A DNA stretch of 22,988 nucleotides, taken from the NCBI GenBank assembly GCA_027943245.1, contig JANDJZ010001444.1, positions 1-22,988 on the forward strand, written 5' to 3'. Positions within the stretch are counted from its first letter, which is position 1. Every line of letters starts with the position of its first letter. The notes below the pieces were generated by a model. The model was given only the letters and a program-made list of their open reading frames with translations. It searched no databases and was not told where the DNA came from. This document shows positions 14,390-21,552 of the stretch, in pieces. The translations under genes were made by a program, and so were the position numbers. Source of the DNA: Acanthamoeba sp. SK_2022b (Eukaryota > Discosea > Longamoebia > Acanthamoebidae).

Positions 14390-14466
14390 CGGGATGTAGC
14401 GCAGCTTGGTAGCGCATCCGCTTTGGGAGCGGAGGGTCGCAGGTTCAAATCCTGTCATCCCGACCA
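14390..14466 (+). tRNA. tRNA-Pro (anticodon UGG)
   Basis: The 77-nt gene includes CCA. Acceptor arms CGGGATG and CATCCCG pair fully, the anticodon arm TCCGC-TTTGGGA-GCGGA gives TGG, and the T arm is CGCAGG-TTCAAAT-CCTGT-like with the usual GGTTCAAATCC. CTCCGC (14472-14477) and GCGGAG (14505-14510) followed by TCCCTTT could form its terminator, but the loop is long. Confidence 0.97.
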
Positions 14467-14514
14467 CGAGGCTCCGCCGCCCGGTGCGGGCGTCGCGTCT
14501 CGCCGCGGAGTCCC

Positions 14515-14608
14515 TTTGACGAGCTCAGGGACCGAGGCCCCTGCTCCTTGGACGGCGCGCCTCCCTCCCCGAGGTTGTCGAGAGGAGACGTCGACAGGCT
14601 CAGGGACG
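14515..14608 (+). repeat. REP-like cluster between tRNA-Pro and the HNH gene
   Basis: Two direct copies, TTTGACGAGCTCAGGGACC (14515-14533) and GTCGACAGGCTCAGGGACG (14590-14608), match at 14 of 19 positions. A diverged inverted copy lies between them (CCTCCCCGAGGTTGTCGAG, about 14564-14582) and can pair with the second. The CGACAGGCTCA core is a common theme of actinobacterial extragenic repeats. The cluster touches the 3' end of the HNH gene. Confidence 0.6.
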
Positions 14609-15913
14609 CTAGGCGGGCACGAGGGGGCGGAGCCGCACGTGTCTGGCGTGCCTGAGCGGTCGTCGGAGCGGGTCGATGCGTGGTGGTGGGACGACCTCGA
14701 CGACACCGTCCTCGGCCAACCGGGCTGACCAGTCGCTGTCGTGGAGCAGATGGTGGTGGGCGAAGCAGAACAGCGCCCCGTTGTCGAGGCTGGTCTCGCC
14801 GCCCTCGCTCCACGGTCTGAGGTGGTGGGCCTCGCACCAGGCCGGCGGTCTGTCACAGCCCTTCCACGAGCAACCGCCGTCGCGCTTGGCCAAGGCGATG
14901 CGCTGGTTCCGGTCGTGGAGCCGGTCGGCACGGCCGAGGTCGAGCAGCTGGGAGTCGCCGCCGAGGACGAGCGGAATGATGCTCGCGTTGCAGGCCAGCC
15001 GCCGCGCCTGGCTCGCGCTGAGGTCGCACCCAGTGCTCAGGGTGGCTCGCGAGACCCGCTCCTGCAGGTCGTCGTAGTCGATGTTCACCGTCACCGTGGC
15101 GGCCAGACCTCCGGCCTGCGGGAACGCGTCCTGCGGCAGGTGCTCGATCAGCTCACAGAACGCCTGGCCCATCCGCCGCGGGTGGTCCAGGCGGCCGATC
15201 TCGGAGTCGGAGTGATCGCCGTCCACGTCACGGAACAGGGCATCGATCCGCCGCGGTGCGGAGAGCCCCTCCAGCACGGTGCGCAGCATGTCGGCCTGGA
15301 CGTCCGGGAGGGCGCCGCGGATCCAGGTCAGTCCGTCGCCCCGGGGTGTGAAGGTCAGGTGCGTCTCGTCCCAGGCCTGCTTCTCCTGACGTTCGAGCTG
15401 CTCCCCGATGACCTCGTCCGCAGCGAGCGGTTCCACGACCTCCACGATGCGGTTCGCCAGCCGGCGCAGGTCGTCGGCCGCGAACTCGGACGCGTGCTGC
15501 AGGAGCGTGGCCTCGGCATCGTCGTGCTGCTCGGCCACGAACCACTCCGGCAGCCGGTCGAGCGCGGTCAGGATGATCGAGGCCTGCTCGGTCGACACCT
15601 CACCGCTGGACCAGGCCTCACGAGTCGCGAGGCCCCGGGTGGCATCGAGTCGGGCGAGCTTCACCAGTCGGGACGCCTCACGACGGGCGATCCCGGTCTG
15701 GCTCGCCAGCCACGCGACCGTGGAGGCATTGCCATCCTCACGGGGCAGCGCGCGGTCCTCGGCGGCCCCGGCCATGCGGACCGCTGTCTCGGTGAGACTC
15801 GCGATGGTGCGCTGGATCTCGACCGTCACCGTCCGCAGCTCCGCGTCCGTGAGCGACCACGCCTCGAGCTCATGCAGCTCCCCGCGCAACCTCTCCAGCT
15901 GGTCGATCAGCAT
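14609..15913 (-). CDS. DUF222 / HNH endonuclease (13E12-repeat family)
   Basis: The 434-residue protein has the DUF222 region (about residues 15-320, with AWLASQTGIARREASRLV and the RGALPDVQADMLRTVLEGL stretch) followed by a C-terminal HNH domain. Visible there are Cys348 and Cys353, the catalytic pair EAHHL (His363-His364), Asn378 and the HHHLLH cluster (386-391). Proteins of this kind are numerous in actinobacteria (the M. tuberculosis 13E12 repeats) and are thought to be mobile nucleases. The ATG at 15913 has GGGG about 8 nt upstream. A LexA-type box covers its promoter, so induction by DNA damage is likely. Codon use is somewhat less GC-biased than in the neighbours, and repeats lie near both ends, which suggests later acquisition. 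Confidence 0.9.
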   Translation of the reverse strand: MLIDQLERLRGELHELEAWSLTDAELRTVTVEIQRTIASLTETAVRMAGAAEDRALPREDGNASTVAWLASQTGIARREASRLVKLARLDATRGLATREAWSSGEVSTEQASIILTALDRLPEWFVAEQHDDAEATLLQHASEFAADDLRRLANRIVEVVEPLAADEVIGEQLERQEKQAWDETHLTFTPRGDGLTWIRGALPDVQADMLRTVLEGLSAPRRIDALFRDVDGDHSDSEIGRLDHPRRMGQAFCELIEHLPQDAFPQAGGLAATVTVNIDYDDLQERVSRATLSTGCDLSASQARRLACNASIIPLVLGGDSQLLDLGRADRLHDRNQRIALAKRDGGCSWKGCDRPPAWCEAHHLRPWSEGGETSLDNGALFCFAHHHLLHDSDWSARLAEDGVVEVVPPPRIDPLRRPLRHARHVRLRPLVPA

Positions 15914-15927
15914 CCGAGACCCCCGTG

Positions 15928-15948
15928 TCGAACGTTTGTTCTATCGTA
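15928..15948 (-). promoter_or_regulatory. LexA/SOS box and -10 of the HNH gene
   Basis: TCGAACGTTTGTTCTA (15928-15943) matches the actinobacterial SOS box TCGAAC-N4-GTTCGA at 11 of 12 defined positions; only the penultimate base differs. On the minus strand TACGAT (15948-15943) is a good -10 and places the transcription start inside the box, so bound LexA would block initiation. The leader to the ATG would be about 23 nt. The rest of the 15949-16134 gap is less GC-rich and holds no gene that I can see. Confidence 0.75.
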
Positions 15949-16134
15949 CCTCGCCGGCCCGACAAGAACCACCGAAATCCCCAGGATTCGAGGAGAGTTT
16001 CGGCTCGACCTGCCTCTGTCGACACTCACAAGGAGCGAGGCAAGGCGAGCCGACGGACCAAGCCGCGCCCCCACTCAGCTCCGTCGTCATCAGCCCCCTC
16101 GGGTGACCAACCACCCAAGGCCCACCCGACAGGC

Positions 16135-17145
16135 TCACGGAGCAACCGCACCCGCGCTCCGCACCTCCCGCGGCGACCGTCCCCACCAGCGCCGGGCGCA
16201 GCGGGTCAGCGCCGACTGCTCGGACAGGCCCAGCGCCGCCGCGACCTGGGTCATCGGCATGTCGGTCGTCGTCAGGTAGGTCCGGGCGCGGTCGCGGCGC
16301 AGGCCGTCGAGGACGGCGGCGAACGTGGTGCCCTCCGCCTCGAGCCGGCGCTGCAGCGTGCGCGGGTGGACGGCCAGCACCGCCGCGACCGACCCGATCT
16401 CGGTGCTCGTCGTGCCCAGCGCCTGCTCCAGCGCCGAGCGCACGCGCGTCGTGACGTCCGTGCCCGGGGCGTCGCCGTAGCGGGCCAGGTGCTCGAGCGC
16501 GAGGACGCGGACGGTCTGGTCGGCGTCGCCGAGCGGACGGTCCATGAGGCTGACCGGGACGCGCAGCAGGGCCTCGGGCGCGCCCGTGGTCACCGGCGCG
16601 CCGAAGAACTCCTCGTACCGCGCGAGCGGCGCCAGCGGGCGGTGCGGCACCTCCACGCCGCGCAGCCCGTAGCCACCGCCGTGCAGGGCGCGGATCGAGC
16701 GGTGGAGGAAGCCCAGCCCGACGTCGGCTCCCTGGCGGAAGACGTCGCCGGCCGGCGTCCCGTAGCGCAGGGCCACGACGCCCGCCGTCCCGTGCGGGTC
16801 GGGGACGGCCTCCAGGCTCAGGCCCCGTGCGTGGACGAACAGGTACCGCGCGCAGCAGGCGAGCGCCTCGCCGAGCGTGGGGGAGTGCTGGATGGCCACC
16901 GCGAGCGGGCCCAGCATCGCCAGGTCCTGGCGCTCGGAGAGCCGCAGGCCGAGGTCGGACAGGCCGAGCTCGGCGGCCGCGAGCTCGAGCACCCGGGCGA
17001 GCGCGAGGTCCTCGACCAGCAGCTCGTCGTCGTGCAGCGCCTCGACCGGGAGCCGGACGCGCCGGGCCATCGTCTCGGGGTCGCCGCCGTGCTCGCGGAC
17101 CAGGCCGGCGAAGCCGCGCAGGCCGGCCGACCGGATGTACGCCAT
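16135..17145 (-). CDS. AraC-family transcriptional regulator, VirS-like
   Basis: The 336-residue protein has an N-terminal arabinose-binding-like domain of the PF12625 type (about 10-200, with LAMLGPLAVAIQHSPTLGEAL and YLFVHARGLSL) and a C-terminal double helix-turn-helix (about 240-330, with LAVHPRTLQRRLEAEGTTFA and LGLSEQSALTRCARRWWGRSPREVR). This order and the divergent flavin monooxygenase match the VirS-MymA arrangement of mycobacteria. It probably activates the monooxygenase-dehydrogenase genes in answer to an unknown, perhaps lipid or acid-related, signal. The ATG at 17145 is preferred; an in-frame extension to 17229 would overlap the divergent gene's start. The GGGTCAAGT repeats lie 9-38 bp upstream of this start, so autoregulation is likely. 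Confidence 0.88.
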   Translation of the reverse strand: MAYIRSAGLRGFAGLVREHGGDPETMARRVRLPVEALHDDELLVEDLALARVLELAAAELGLSDLGLRLSERQDLAMLGPLAVAIQHSPTLGEALACCARYLFVHARGLSLEAVPDPHGTAGVVALRYGTPAGDVFRQGADVGLGFLHRSIRALHGGGYGLRGVEVPHRPLAPLARYEEFFGAPVTTGAPEALLRVPVSLMDRPLGDADQTVRVLALEHLARYGDAPGTDVTTRVRSALEQALGTTSTEIGSVAAVLAVHPRTLQRRLEAEGTTFAAVLDGLRRDRARTYLTTTDMPMTQVAAALGLSEQSALTRCARRWWGRSPREVRSAGAVAP

Positions 17146-17153
17146 GTCGTCCA

Positions 17154-17183
17154 GGGTCAAGTAGTTGTCGCGTCGGGTCAAGT
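17154..17183 (+). promoter_or_regulatory. Tandem operator for the VirS-like regulator (two GGGTCAAGT)
   Basis: GGGTCAAGT occurs at 17154-17162 and again, in the same orientation, at 17175-17183. The 21-bp offset is two DNA turns, the spacing expected for the two half-sites of a dimeric AraC-type activator. The second copy overlaps the expected -35 region of the monooxygenase promoter, whose -10 would be CATGCT (17203-17208), 7 nt before its ATG. It also lies just upstream of the regulator's own start. Confidence 0.65.
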
Positions 17184-17215
17184 GTGCTGCGGACCGGTCG
17201 CTCATGCTGGAAGGC

Positions 17216-18721
17216 ATGAGCGAGACCACGCAGCACGTCGACGTCGTCGTCGTCGGGGCCGGCCTGTCCGGCGTCGGCGCCGCCTACCGGCTCCAGACCC
17301 AGGCCCCGGGCAAGACCTACGCGATCCTCGAGGCGCGCGAGGCGATGGGCGGCACCTGGGACCTGTTCCGCTACCCGGGCGTCCGCTCGGACTCGGACAT
17401 GTACACGCTCGGCTACGCCTTCAAGCCGTGGCGCGACGGCAGGTCGCTCGCCGACGGCGCGTCGATCCTGCAGTACATCCGCGACACCGCGGACGAGTTC
17501 GGCATCGCCGAGCGGATCCAGTACTCCAGCAAGGTGGTCGGGGCCGACTTCGACACCAGCACGTCGCGCTGGACGCTCACCATCGAGGACCCGCGCACCG
17601 GCGAGCGCCGCACGATGACCTGCGGCTTCCTCTACTCCTGTGCGGGCTACTACGACTACGAGCAGCCGCACGCCCCCGTCTTCGAGGGCGTCGACGACTT
17701 CGCGGGCGAGGTGCTGCACCCGCAGTTCTGGCCCGAGGACGTCGACCTGTCCGGCAAGCGCGTGGTCGTCATCGGCTCGGGCGCCACCGCGGTCACGCTC
17801 GTGCCCTCGATGCTCCAGGGCGAGAACCCCGCCGCGCACGTGACGATGCTCCAGCGCACCCCGACCTGGATCAGCGCCGTCCCGGCGACGGACAAGAACG
17901 CCGAGCGGCTCAAGAAGACGCTGCCCCCGGCGCTCGCGCACCGCGCCGTCCGCGCCAAGAACATCGCCTTCAGCACGGCGTTCTACCAGTTCTGCCGTCG
18001 CCGTCCGCAGACCGCGCGCAAGCTGCTGACCGGCCTGGCCACGAAGGTCGTCGGGGACGCGCAGACCGTCGCCGACCACTTCACCCCCACGTACGACCCG
18101 TGGGACCAGCGCCTGTGCGCCATCCCCAGCGGCGACCTGTTCCGGGCGGTCAAGGCCGGCGACGCGTCCGTCGTCACCGCGCACATCGACCGCTTCGTCC
18201 CCGAGGGCGTCCGCCTGACGACCGGCGAGGTGCTCGAGGCCGACGTCGTGGTCACCGCCACCGGGCTCAAGCTGCTCGCCTTCGGCGGCATCGAGCCGCA
18301 CGTCGACGGCGTGCGCGTCCCGCTCGCCGACCAGTACGTCTGGAACGGCGCGATGATCACCGGCGTCCCGAACTTCGCCGTCTGCATCGGCTACACCAAC
18401 GCGTCCTGGACGCTGCGCGCCGACCTGACCCACCGCCTGGTCACCAAGGTGCTGACCTGGATGGACCGCCGCGGGCACGCCGCCGTCGCGCCGCAGCCGG
18501 ACGCGTCGCTGGCCCCGCAGCCGCTGCTCGACCTGGCCGCCGGCTACGTCCAGCGGTCCATCGACGCCTTCCCGCGCCAGGGCGACAAGCGGCCGTGGCA
18601 GGTGCGTCAGAACTACGTCCTGGACTCCGTCCACACGCTGCGCACCGACCTGGACCGGACGCTCGCGCCCGTCGCCCCGCGCACCCACGCGTCCGCCGAG
18701 CCCGTCGCCGCCGGCGCCTGA
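17216..18721 (+). CDS. Flavin-containing Baeyer-Villiger-type monooxygenase (EthA/MymA group)
   Basis: The 501-residue protein has an N-terminal FAD site GAGLSG (14-19), the FRYPGVRSDSDMYTLGY segment typical of the EthA/MymA group (51-67), the Baeyer-Villiger fingerprint F-x-G-x3-H-x3-W-P at residues 162-173, a second, NADPH-binding site IGSGATA (186-192), and YDPWDQRLC further on. It would use FAD, NADPH and O2 to oxygenate ketones, or thioamides and other soft nucleophiles, in the cytoplasm. The ATG at 17216 is chosen because it follows CATGCT by 7 nt and starts the conserved part. GGAAGG is nearby but too close for a good ribosome site. Divergent from the VirS-like regulator and followed 15 nt later by a dehydrogenase, so it heads the operon. 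Confidence 0.93.
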   Translation: MSETTQHVDVVVVGAGLSGVGAAYRLQTQAPGKTYAILEAREAMGGTWDLFRYPGVRSDSDMYTLGYAFKPWRDGRSLADGASILQYIRDTADEFGIAERIQYSSKVVGADFDTSTSRWTLTIEDPRTGERRTMTCGFLYSCAGYYDYEQPHAPVFEGVDDFAGEVLHPQFWPEDVDLSGKRVVVIGSGATAVTLVPSMLQGENPAAHVTMLQRTPTWISAVPATDKNAERLKKTLPPALAHRAVRAKNIAFSTAFYQFCRRRPQTARKLLTGLATKVVGDAQTVADHFTPTYDPWDQRLCAIPSGDLFRAVKAGDASVVTAHIDRFVPEGVRLTTGEVLEADVVVTATGLKLLAFGGIEPHVDGVRVPLADQYVWNGAMITGVPNFAVCIGYTNASWTLRADLTHRLVTKVLTWMDRRGHAAVAPQPDASLAPQPLLDLAAGYVQRSIDAFPRQGDKRPWQVRQNYVLDSVHTLRTDLDRTLAPVAPRTHASAEPVAAGA

Positions 18722-18736
18722 CCCGAGAGGCCTGCC

Positions 18737-19609
18737 ATGTCGCTTCCGCCCTTCGCCTTCGCCGGCGCCCACGTCGTGCTCACCGGTGCCGCCAGCGGCA
18801 TGGGGGAGCAGATGGCGCTCCAGCTCGCCGACCGCGGCGCGCACCTCGTGCTCGTCGACCGCGACGCGACGCGGCTCGACGACGTCGCCCGCCGCATCCG
18901 GACGCAGCACGCCGGGCTCGCCGTCCACACCGAGGTCGCCGACCTGGCTGACACCAGCTCGCTGGACGCGCTCGTGGCCCGGGTCCTCGCGGCGTCCCCG
19001 CGGGTCGACCTGCTCGTCAACAACGCCGGCGTCGCGCTCGGCGGCGGCTTCCTGGACGTGACGAAGGAGGAGTTCGACTGGGTCATGGCGATCAACTTCC
19101 AGGCCCCCGTCGACCTCACCCGCGGACTCCTGCCCGCGCTCCTGCAGTCGCCCGGCGGTCACGTCGTCAACGTCTCCAGCCTCTTCGGGCTCATCGGCCC
19201 GGCCGGCCAGTCGGCCTACTCGTCGAGCAAGTACGCGATCCGCGGCTTCAGCGAGGTGCTGCGCCACGAGCTCGAGCCGCACGGCGTCGGCGTGACGACG
19301 GTGCACCCCGGCGGCATCCGGACCCGCATCGCCGAGACGGCCCGGGTCGCCGCGAGCGCCACCCCCGAGGAGGCCGAGCGCGGCAAGCGCGCCTTCGCCA
19401 AGCTGCTGACCTACCCGGCCGACAAGGCGGCGGCGCAGATCCTGCGGGGGGTCGAGCGGCGCAGGGGTCGCGTGCTCATCGCGTACTCGGCCGTCGTCCC
19501 GGACGTCCTGGCCCGGCTCATGCCGGTGGGCTACGGACGCGTGCTCGCCAAGGTCGTCAAGGCGCCGGCCGCGACGCGGGCGCCGGAGCGCACGACGCCC
19601 GTCGCGTAG
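18737..19609 (+). CDS. Short-chain dehydrogenase/reductase
   Basis: The 290-residue classical SDR has the NAD(P)-binding TGAASGMG (16-23), Asp41 after the second strand (LVDRDA, hinting at NAD preference), NNAG (95-98) and the catalytic Ser147, Tyr161 and Lys165 in SAYSSSKYA. It probably oxidises an alcohol or reduces a ketone that is substrate or product of the preceding monooxygenase; in the mycobacterial mymA operon an SDR (Rv3085) also follows the monooxygenase. GAGAGG precedes the ATG by 7 nt. The gap from the monooxygenase stop is 15 nt, indicating one transcript. C-terminal residues 240-290 are a basic extension without a known motif. Confidence 0.93.
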   Translation: MSLPPFAFAGAHVVLTGAASGMGEQMALQLADRGAHLVLVDRDATRLDDVARRIRTQHAGLAVHTEVADLADTSSLDALVARVLAASPRVDLLVNNAGVALGGGFLDVTKEEFDWVMAINFQAPVDLTRGLLPALLQSPGGHVVNVSSLFGLIGPAGQSAYSSSKYAIRGFSEVLRHELEPHGVGVTTVHPGGIRTRIAETARVAASATPEEAERGKRAFAKLLTYPADKAAAQILRGVERRRGRVLIAYSAVVPDVLARLMPVGYGRVLAKVVKAPAATRAPERTTPVA

Positions 19610-19631
19610 CCCGCGCCGGTGGCCTGAGCGG

Positions 19632-19976
19632 CTAGTCGCCCTCGGCGCCCCAGCCGTCGTACTCGCCGCCGTCGACGTGCGCGGCCAGCGCCTCGAAGAA
19701 CGTCCGCGCCTCGGGGCCGGTCGACGCGTCGACCGGCAGGTCCGCGCGGCTGGCGACGATGCCGTGACCCGACGCGACGGCCGCGACGTCCCACCCGGCG
19801 TGCCGGGCGCGGGCCTCCAGGAAGCGCTGGCCGGCGGCGTCGGCGCAGTACAGGAAGTGCTCCCACAGCCTCGGCCGCGTCAGGTCCACCCGCAGGCGGA
19901 CGAGCTGGGCGAGAGTCGCGTCGTCCCCGGCGTGCCCGGTGACCGGGGTCGGCGGGCGGCGCTCGAACAGTCCCAT
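19632..19976 (-). CDS. RraB-family protein (regulator of ribonuclease E-like)
   Basis: The 114-residue product carries VRLRVDLTRPRLWEHFLYC (residues 25-43) and ARHAGWDVAA, followed by an alternating strand pattern and an acidic C-terminus (FFEALAAHVDGGEYDGWGAEGD, start of it near residue 91). This matches the single-domain RraB fold, whose E. coli member binds RNase E and restrains it. Whether the actinobacterial protein touches RNase E/G is not known. The first residues (MGLFERRPPTP) are variable. TAGGGT lies 8 nt before the ATG. It is divergent to trigger factor and converges with the dehydrogenase gene. Confidence 0.82.
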   Translation of the reverse strand: MGLFERRPPTPVTGHAGDDATLAQLVRLRVDLTRPRLWEHFLYCADAAGQRFLEARARHAGWDVAAVASGHGIVASRADLPVDASTGPEARTFFEALAAHVDGGEYDGWGAEGD

Positions 19977-20040
19977 GGCGCGCGACCCTAGCGTCGTCGG
20001 TGCCCCTGCGGGCCGGATCCGGCCCGTCCGCCCGGTCCCG

Positions 20041-20046
20041 TACACT
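20041..20046 (+). promoter_or_regulatory. Putative -10 (TACACT) for trigger factor
   Basis: TACACT is a strong TAnnnT hexamer 68 nt before the GTG at 20115. Unlike most genes here, tig would have a leader of about 60 nt and a clear AGGAG (20102-20106) 8 nt before the start. Confidence 0.5.
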
Positions 20047-20114
20047 GGATCGTCGCCCGTGTGAGCACGAATCCGCGGCGCCCGAACGCTTCCGACCAAC
20101 CAGGAGTCCACATC

Positions 20115-21473
20115 GTGAAGAGCAGCACCGAAACGCTGAGCCCCACCCGGGTCAAGCTCACCATCGAGGTGCCCTTCGACGAGTTCCAGCCGAGCCTCGA
20201 CGCGGCGTACCGCTCGATCGGCTCGCAGATCACCGTCCCCGGCTTCCGCAAGGGCAAGATCCCCGCCGCGATCATCGACCAGCGCGTCGGCCGCGCCGCC
20301 GTCCTCGACGAGGCGATCAACAGCGTCCTGCCCACCTGGTACAACGAGGCGGTCCAGGAGCAGGACCTCCTGCCGCTGAGCCAGCCCGAGATCGACCTGA
20401 CGAAGTTCTCCGACGGCGAGCCGATCGAGATCACCGCCGAGCTGGACGTCCGTCCGGCCATCGAGCTGCCCGACATCTCCTCCATCGAGGTCACCGTCGA
20501 CGCCGCCGAGGTCTCCGACGCCGACGTCGACGAGCAGGTCGAGGGCCTGCGCGAGCGCTTCGCGACCTTCACCGAGGTCGACCGCGCCGCCGCCGAGGGC
20601 GACGCCCTGACCATCGACCTGTCCGCGGCCAAGGACGGCGAGGTCATCGAGGCCGCGCAGGCCGAGGGCATGCCCTACACGGTCGGCAAGATCACGATGC
20701 TCGACGGCCTGGACGAGGCCGTCCAGGGCCTCAAGGCCGGCGAGAGCAAGACCTTCTCCACCCAGCTCGCCGGCGGCGACCTGGCCGGCGAGGACGTCGA
20801 CGTGACCGTCACGGTCAAGGACGTCAAGGAGCAGCACCTGCCCGAGCTCGACGAGGAGTTCGCGCAGATGGCGTCGGAGTTCGACACCGTCGAGGAGCTG
20901 CGCGCCGACCTGGTCGAACGCCTCACCCGCGGCAAGCGCCTCGAGCAGGCCGCCCAGGCCCGCGACGCGGTGCTCGAGAAGATCGTCGAGCAGATCGAGG
21001 TCCCGCTGCCCGACGAGCTGGTCGCGTCCGAGATCGGCGCCCGCCGTCAGCAGATGGAGGCCGAGCTGGCCGGCATCGGCATGACGCTCGAGGACTACCT
21101 GCAGGACCAGGAGAACGGCCAGACGATCGAGGAGTTCGAGGCCGAGCTCGACCGCAACGTCCGCGACGCGATCGTGGCCCAGTTCGTGCTGGACGAGATC
21201 ATCCGCCGCGACGAGATCCAGGTCGACGACTCCGAGCTGACGCAGCACATCCTGCGCCGCGCCCAGCAGTCCGGTCAGGACCCGCAGTCGTTCATCCAGC
21301 ACATCATGGAGCACAACCACGTGCCCGAGATGATGAACGAGGTCATGCGCGGCAAGGCGCTGGCCCAGCTGGTCGAGAACGCCAAGGTCGTCGACGGCAA
21401 CGGCGAGACGATCGACCTGGACCGCCTGCAGGCCGACGGCTCGTACGGCGACACGGAGACCACCGAGGCCTGA
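20115..21473 (+). CDS. tig: Trigger factor, ribosome-associated chaperone and peptidyl-prolyl isomerase
   Basis: The 452-residue protein has all three trigger-factor domains. The ribosome-binding domain (1-115) ends its signature with VPGFRKGKIP (41-50), the loop that docks on ribosomal protein L23. A FKBP-type isomerase domain follows (about 160-245, with GDALTIDLSA and GLKAGESKTFS), and then the helical C-terminal chaperone domain (about 250-440). It shields nascent chains at the tunnel exit. The GTG at 20115 is chosen from the AGGAG 8 nt upstream and the homology start (VKSSTETLSPTRVKL); the open frame runs further 5' to 20061 without conservation. A strong hairpin terminator follows. The acidic tail is normal for the family. 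Confidence 0.97.
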   Translation: MKSSTETLSPTRVKLTIEVPFDEFQPSLDAAYRSIGSQITVPGFRKGKIPAAIIDQRVGRAAVLDEAINSVLPTWYNEAVQEQDLLPLSQPEIDLTKFSDGEPIEITAELDVRPAIELPDISSIEVTVDAAEVSDADVDEQVEGLRERFATFTEVDRAAAEGDALTIDLSAAKDGEVIEAAQAEGMPYTVGKITMLDGLDEAVQGLKAGESKTFSTQLAGGDLAGEDVDVTVTVKDVKEQHLPELDEEFAQMASEFDTVEELRADLVERLTRGKRLEQAAQARDAVLEKIVEQIEVPLPDELVASEIGARRQQMEAELAGIGMTLEDYLQDQENGQTIEEFEAELDRNVRDAIVAQFVLDEIIRRDEIQVDDSELTQHILRRAQQSGQDPQSFIQHIMEHNHVPEMMNEVMRGKALAQLVENAKVVDGNGETIDLDRLQADGSYGDTETTEA

Positions 21474-21490
21474 TCCTCGCCCGCCCCACG

Positions 21491-21526
21491 ACGAAGGGAA
21501 CCCCGCACGCGCGGGGTTCCCTTCGT
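21491..21526 (+). terminator. Perfect 16-bp hairpin terminator after tig
   Basis: ACGAAGGGAACCCCGC (21491-21506) and its exact reverse complement (21511-21526) enclose the 4-nt loop ACGC. No T-run follows, as is usual in actinobacterial terminators. It isolates tig from the hydrolase gene at 21553. Confidence 0.9.
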
Positions 21527-21539
21527 CGTCCGGCCCGGG

Positions 21540-21545
21540 CAGGAT
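21540..21545 (+). promoter_or_regulatory. Putative -10 (CAGGAT) for the hydrolase-SRPBCC pair
   Basis: CAGGAT precedes the ATG at 21553 by 7 nt, repeating the layout at 6356-6369. The promoter lies directly after the tig terminator, which supports a separate transcript. Confidence 0.45.
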
Positions 21546-21552
21546 GACCGCC

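Noticed and set aside
14515..14608. CRISPR array
   Set aside because: Only two diverged direct copies with an inverted copy between them; no regular spacers and no cas genes.
14390..15913. Genomic island integrated at tRNA-Pro
   Set aside because: The tRNA 3' end is not repeated at the far side of the HNH gene and there is no integrase in the window.
15941..19306. Open frame of 1121 codons on the minus strand across the VirS/MymA-like locus
   Set aside because: It runs antisense to the monooxygenase and dehydrogenase and out of frame through the regulator; low-complexity Arg/Gly/Ala/Pro composition.
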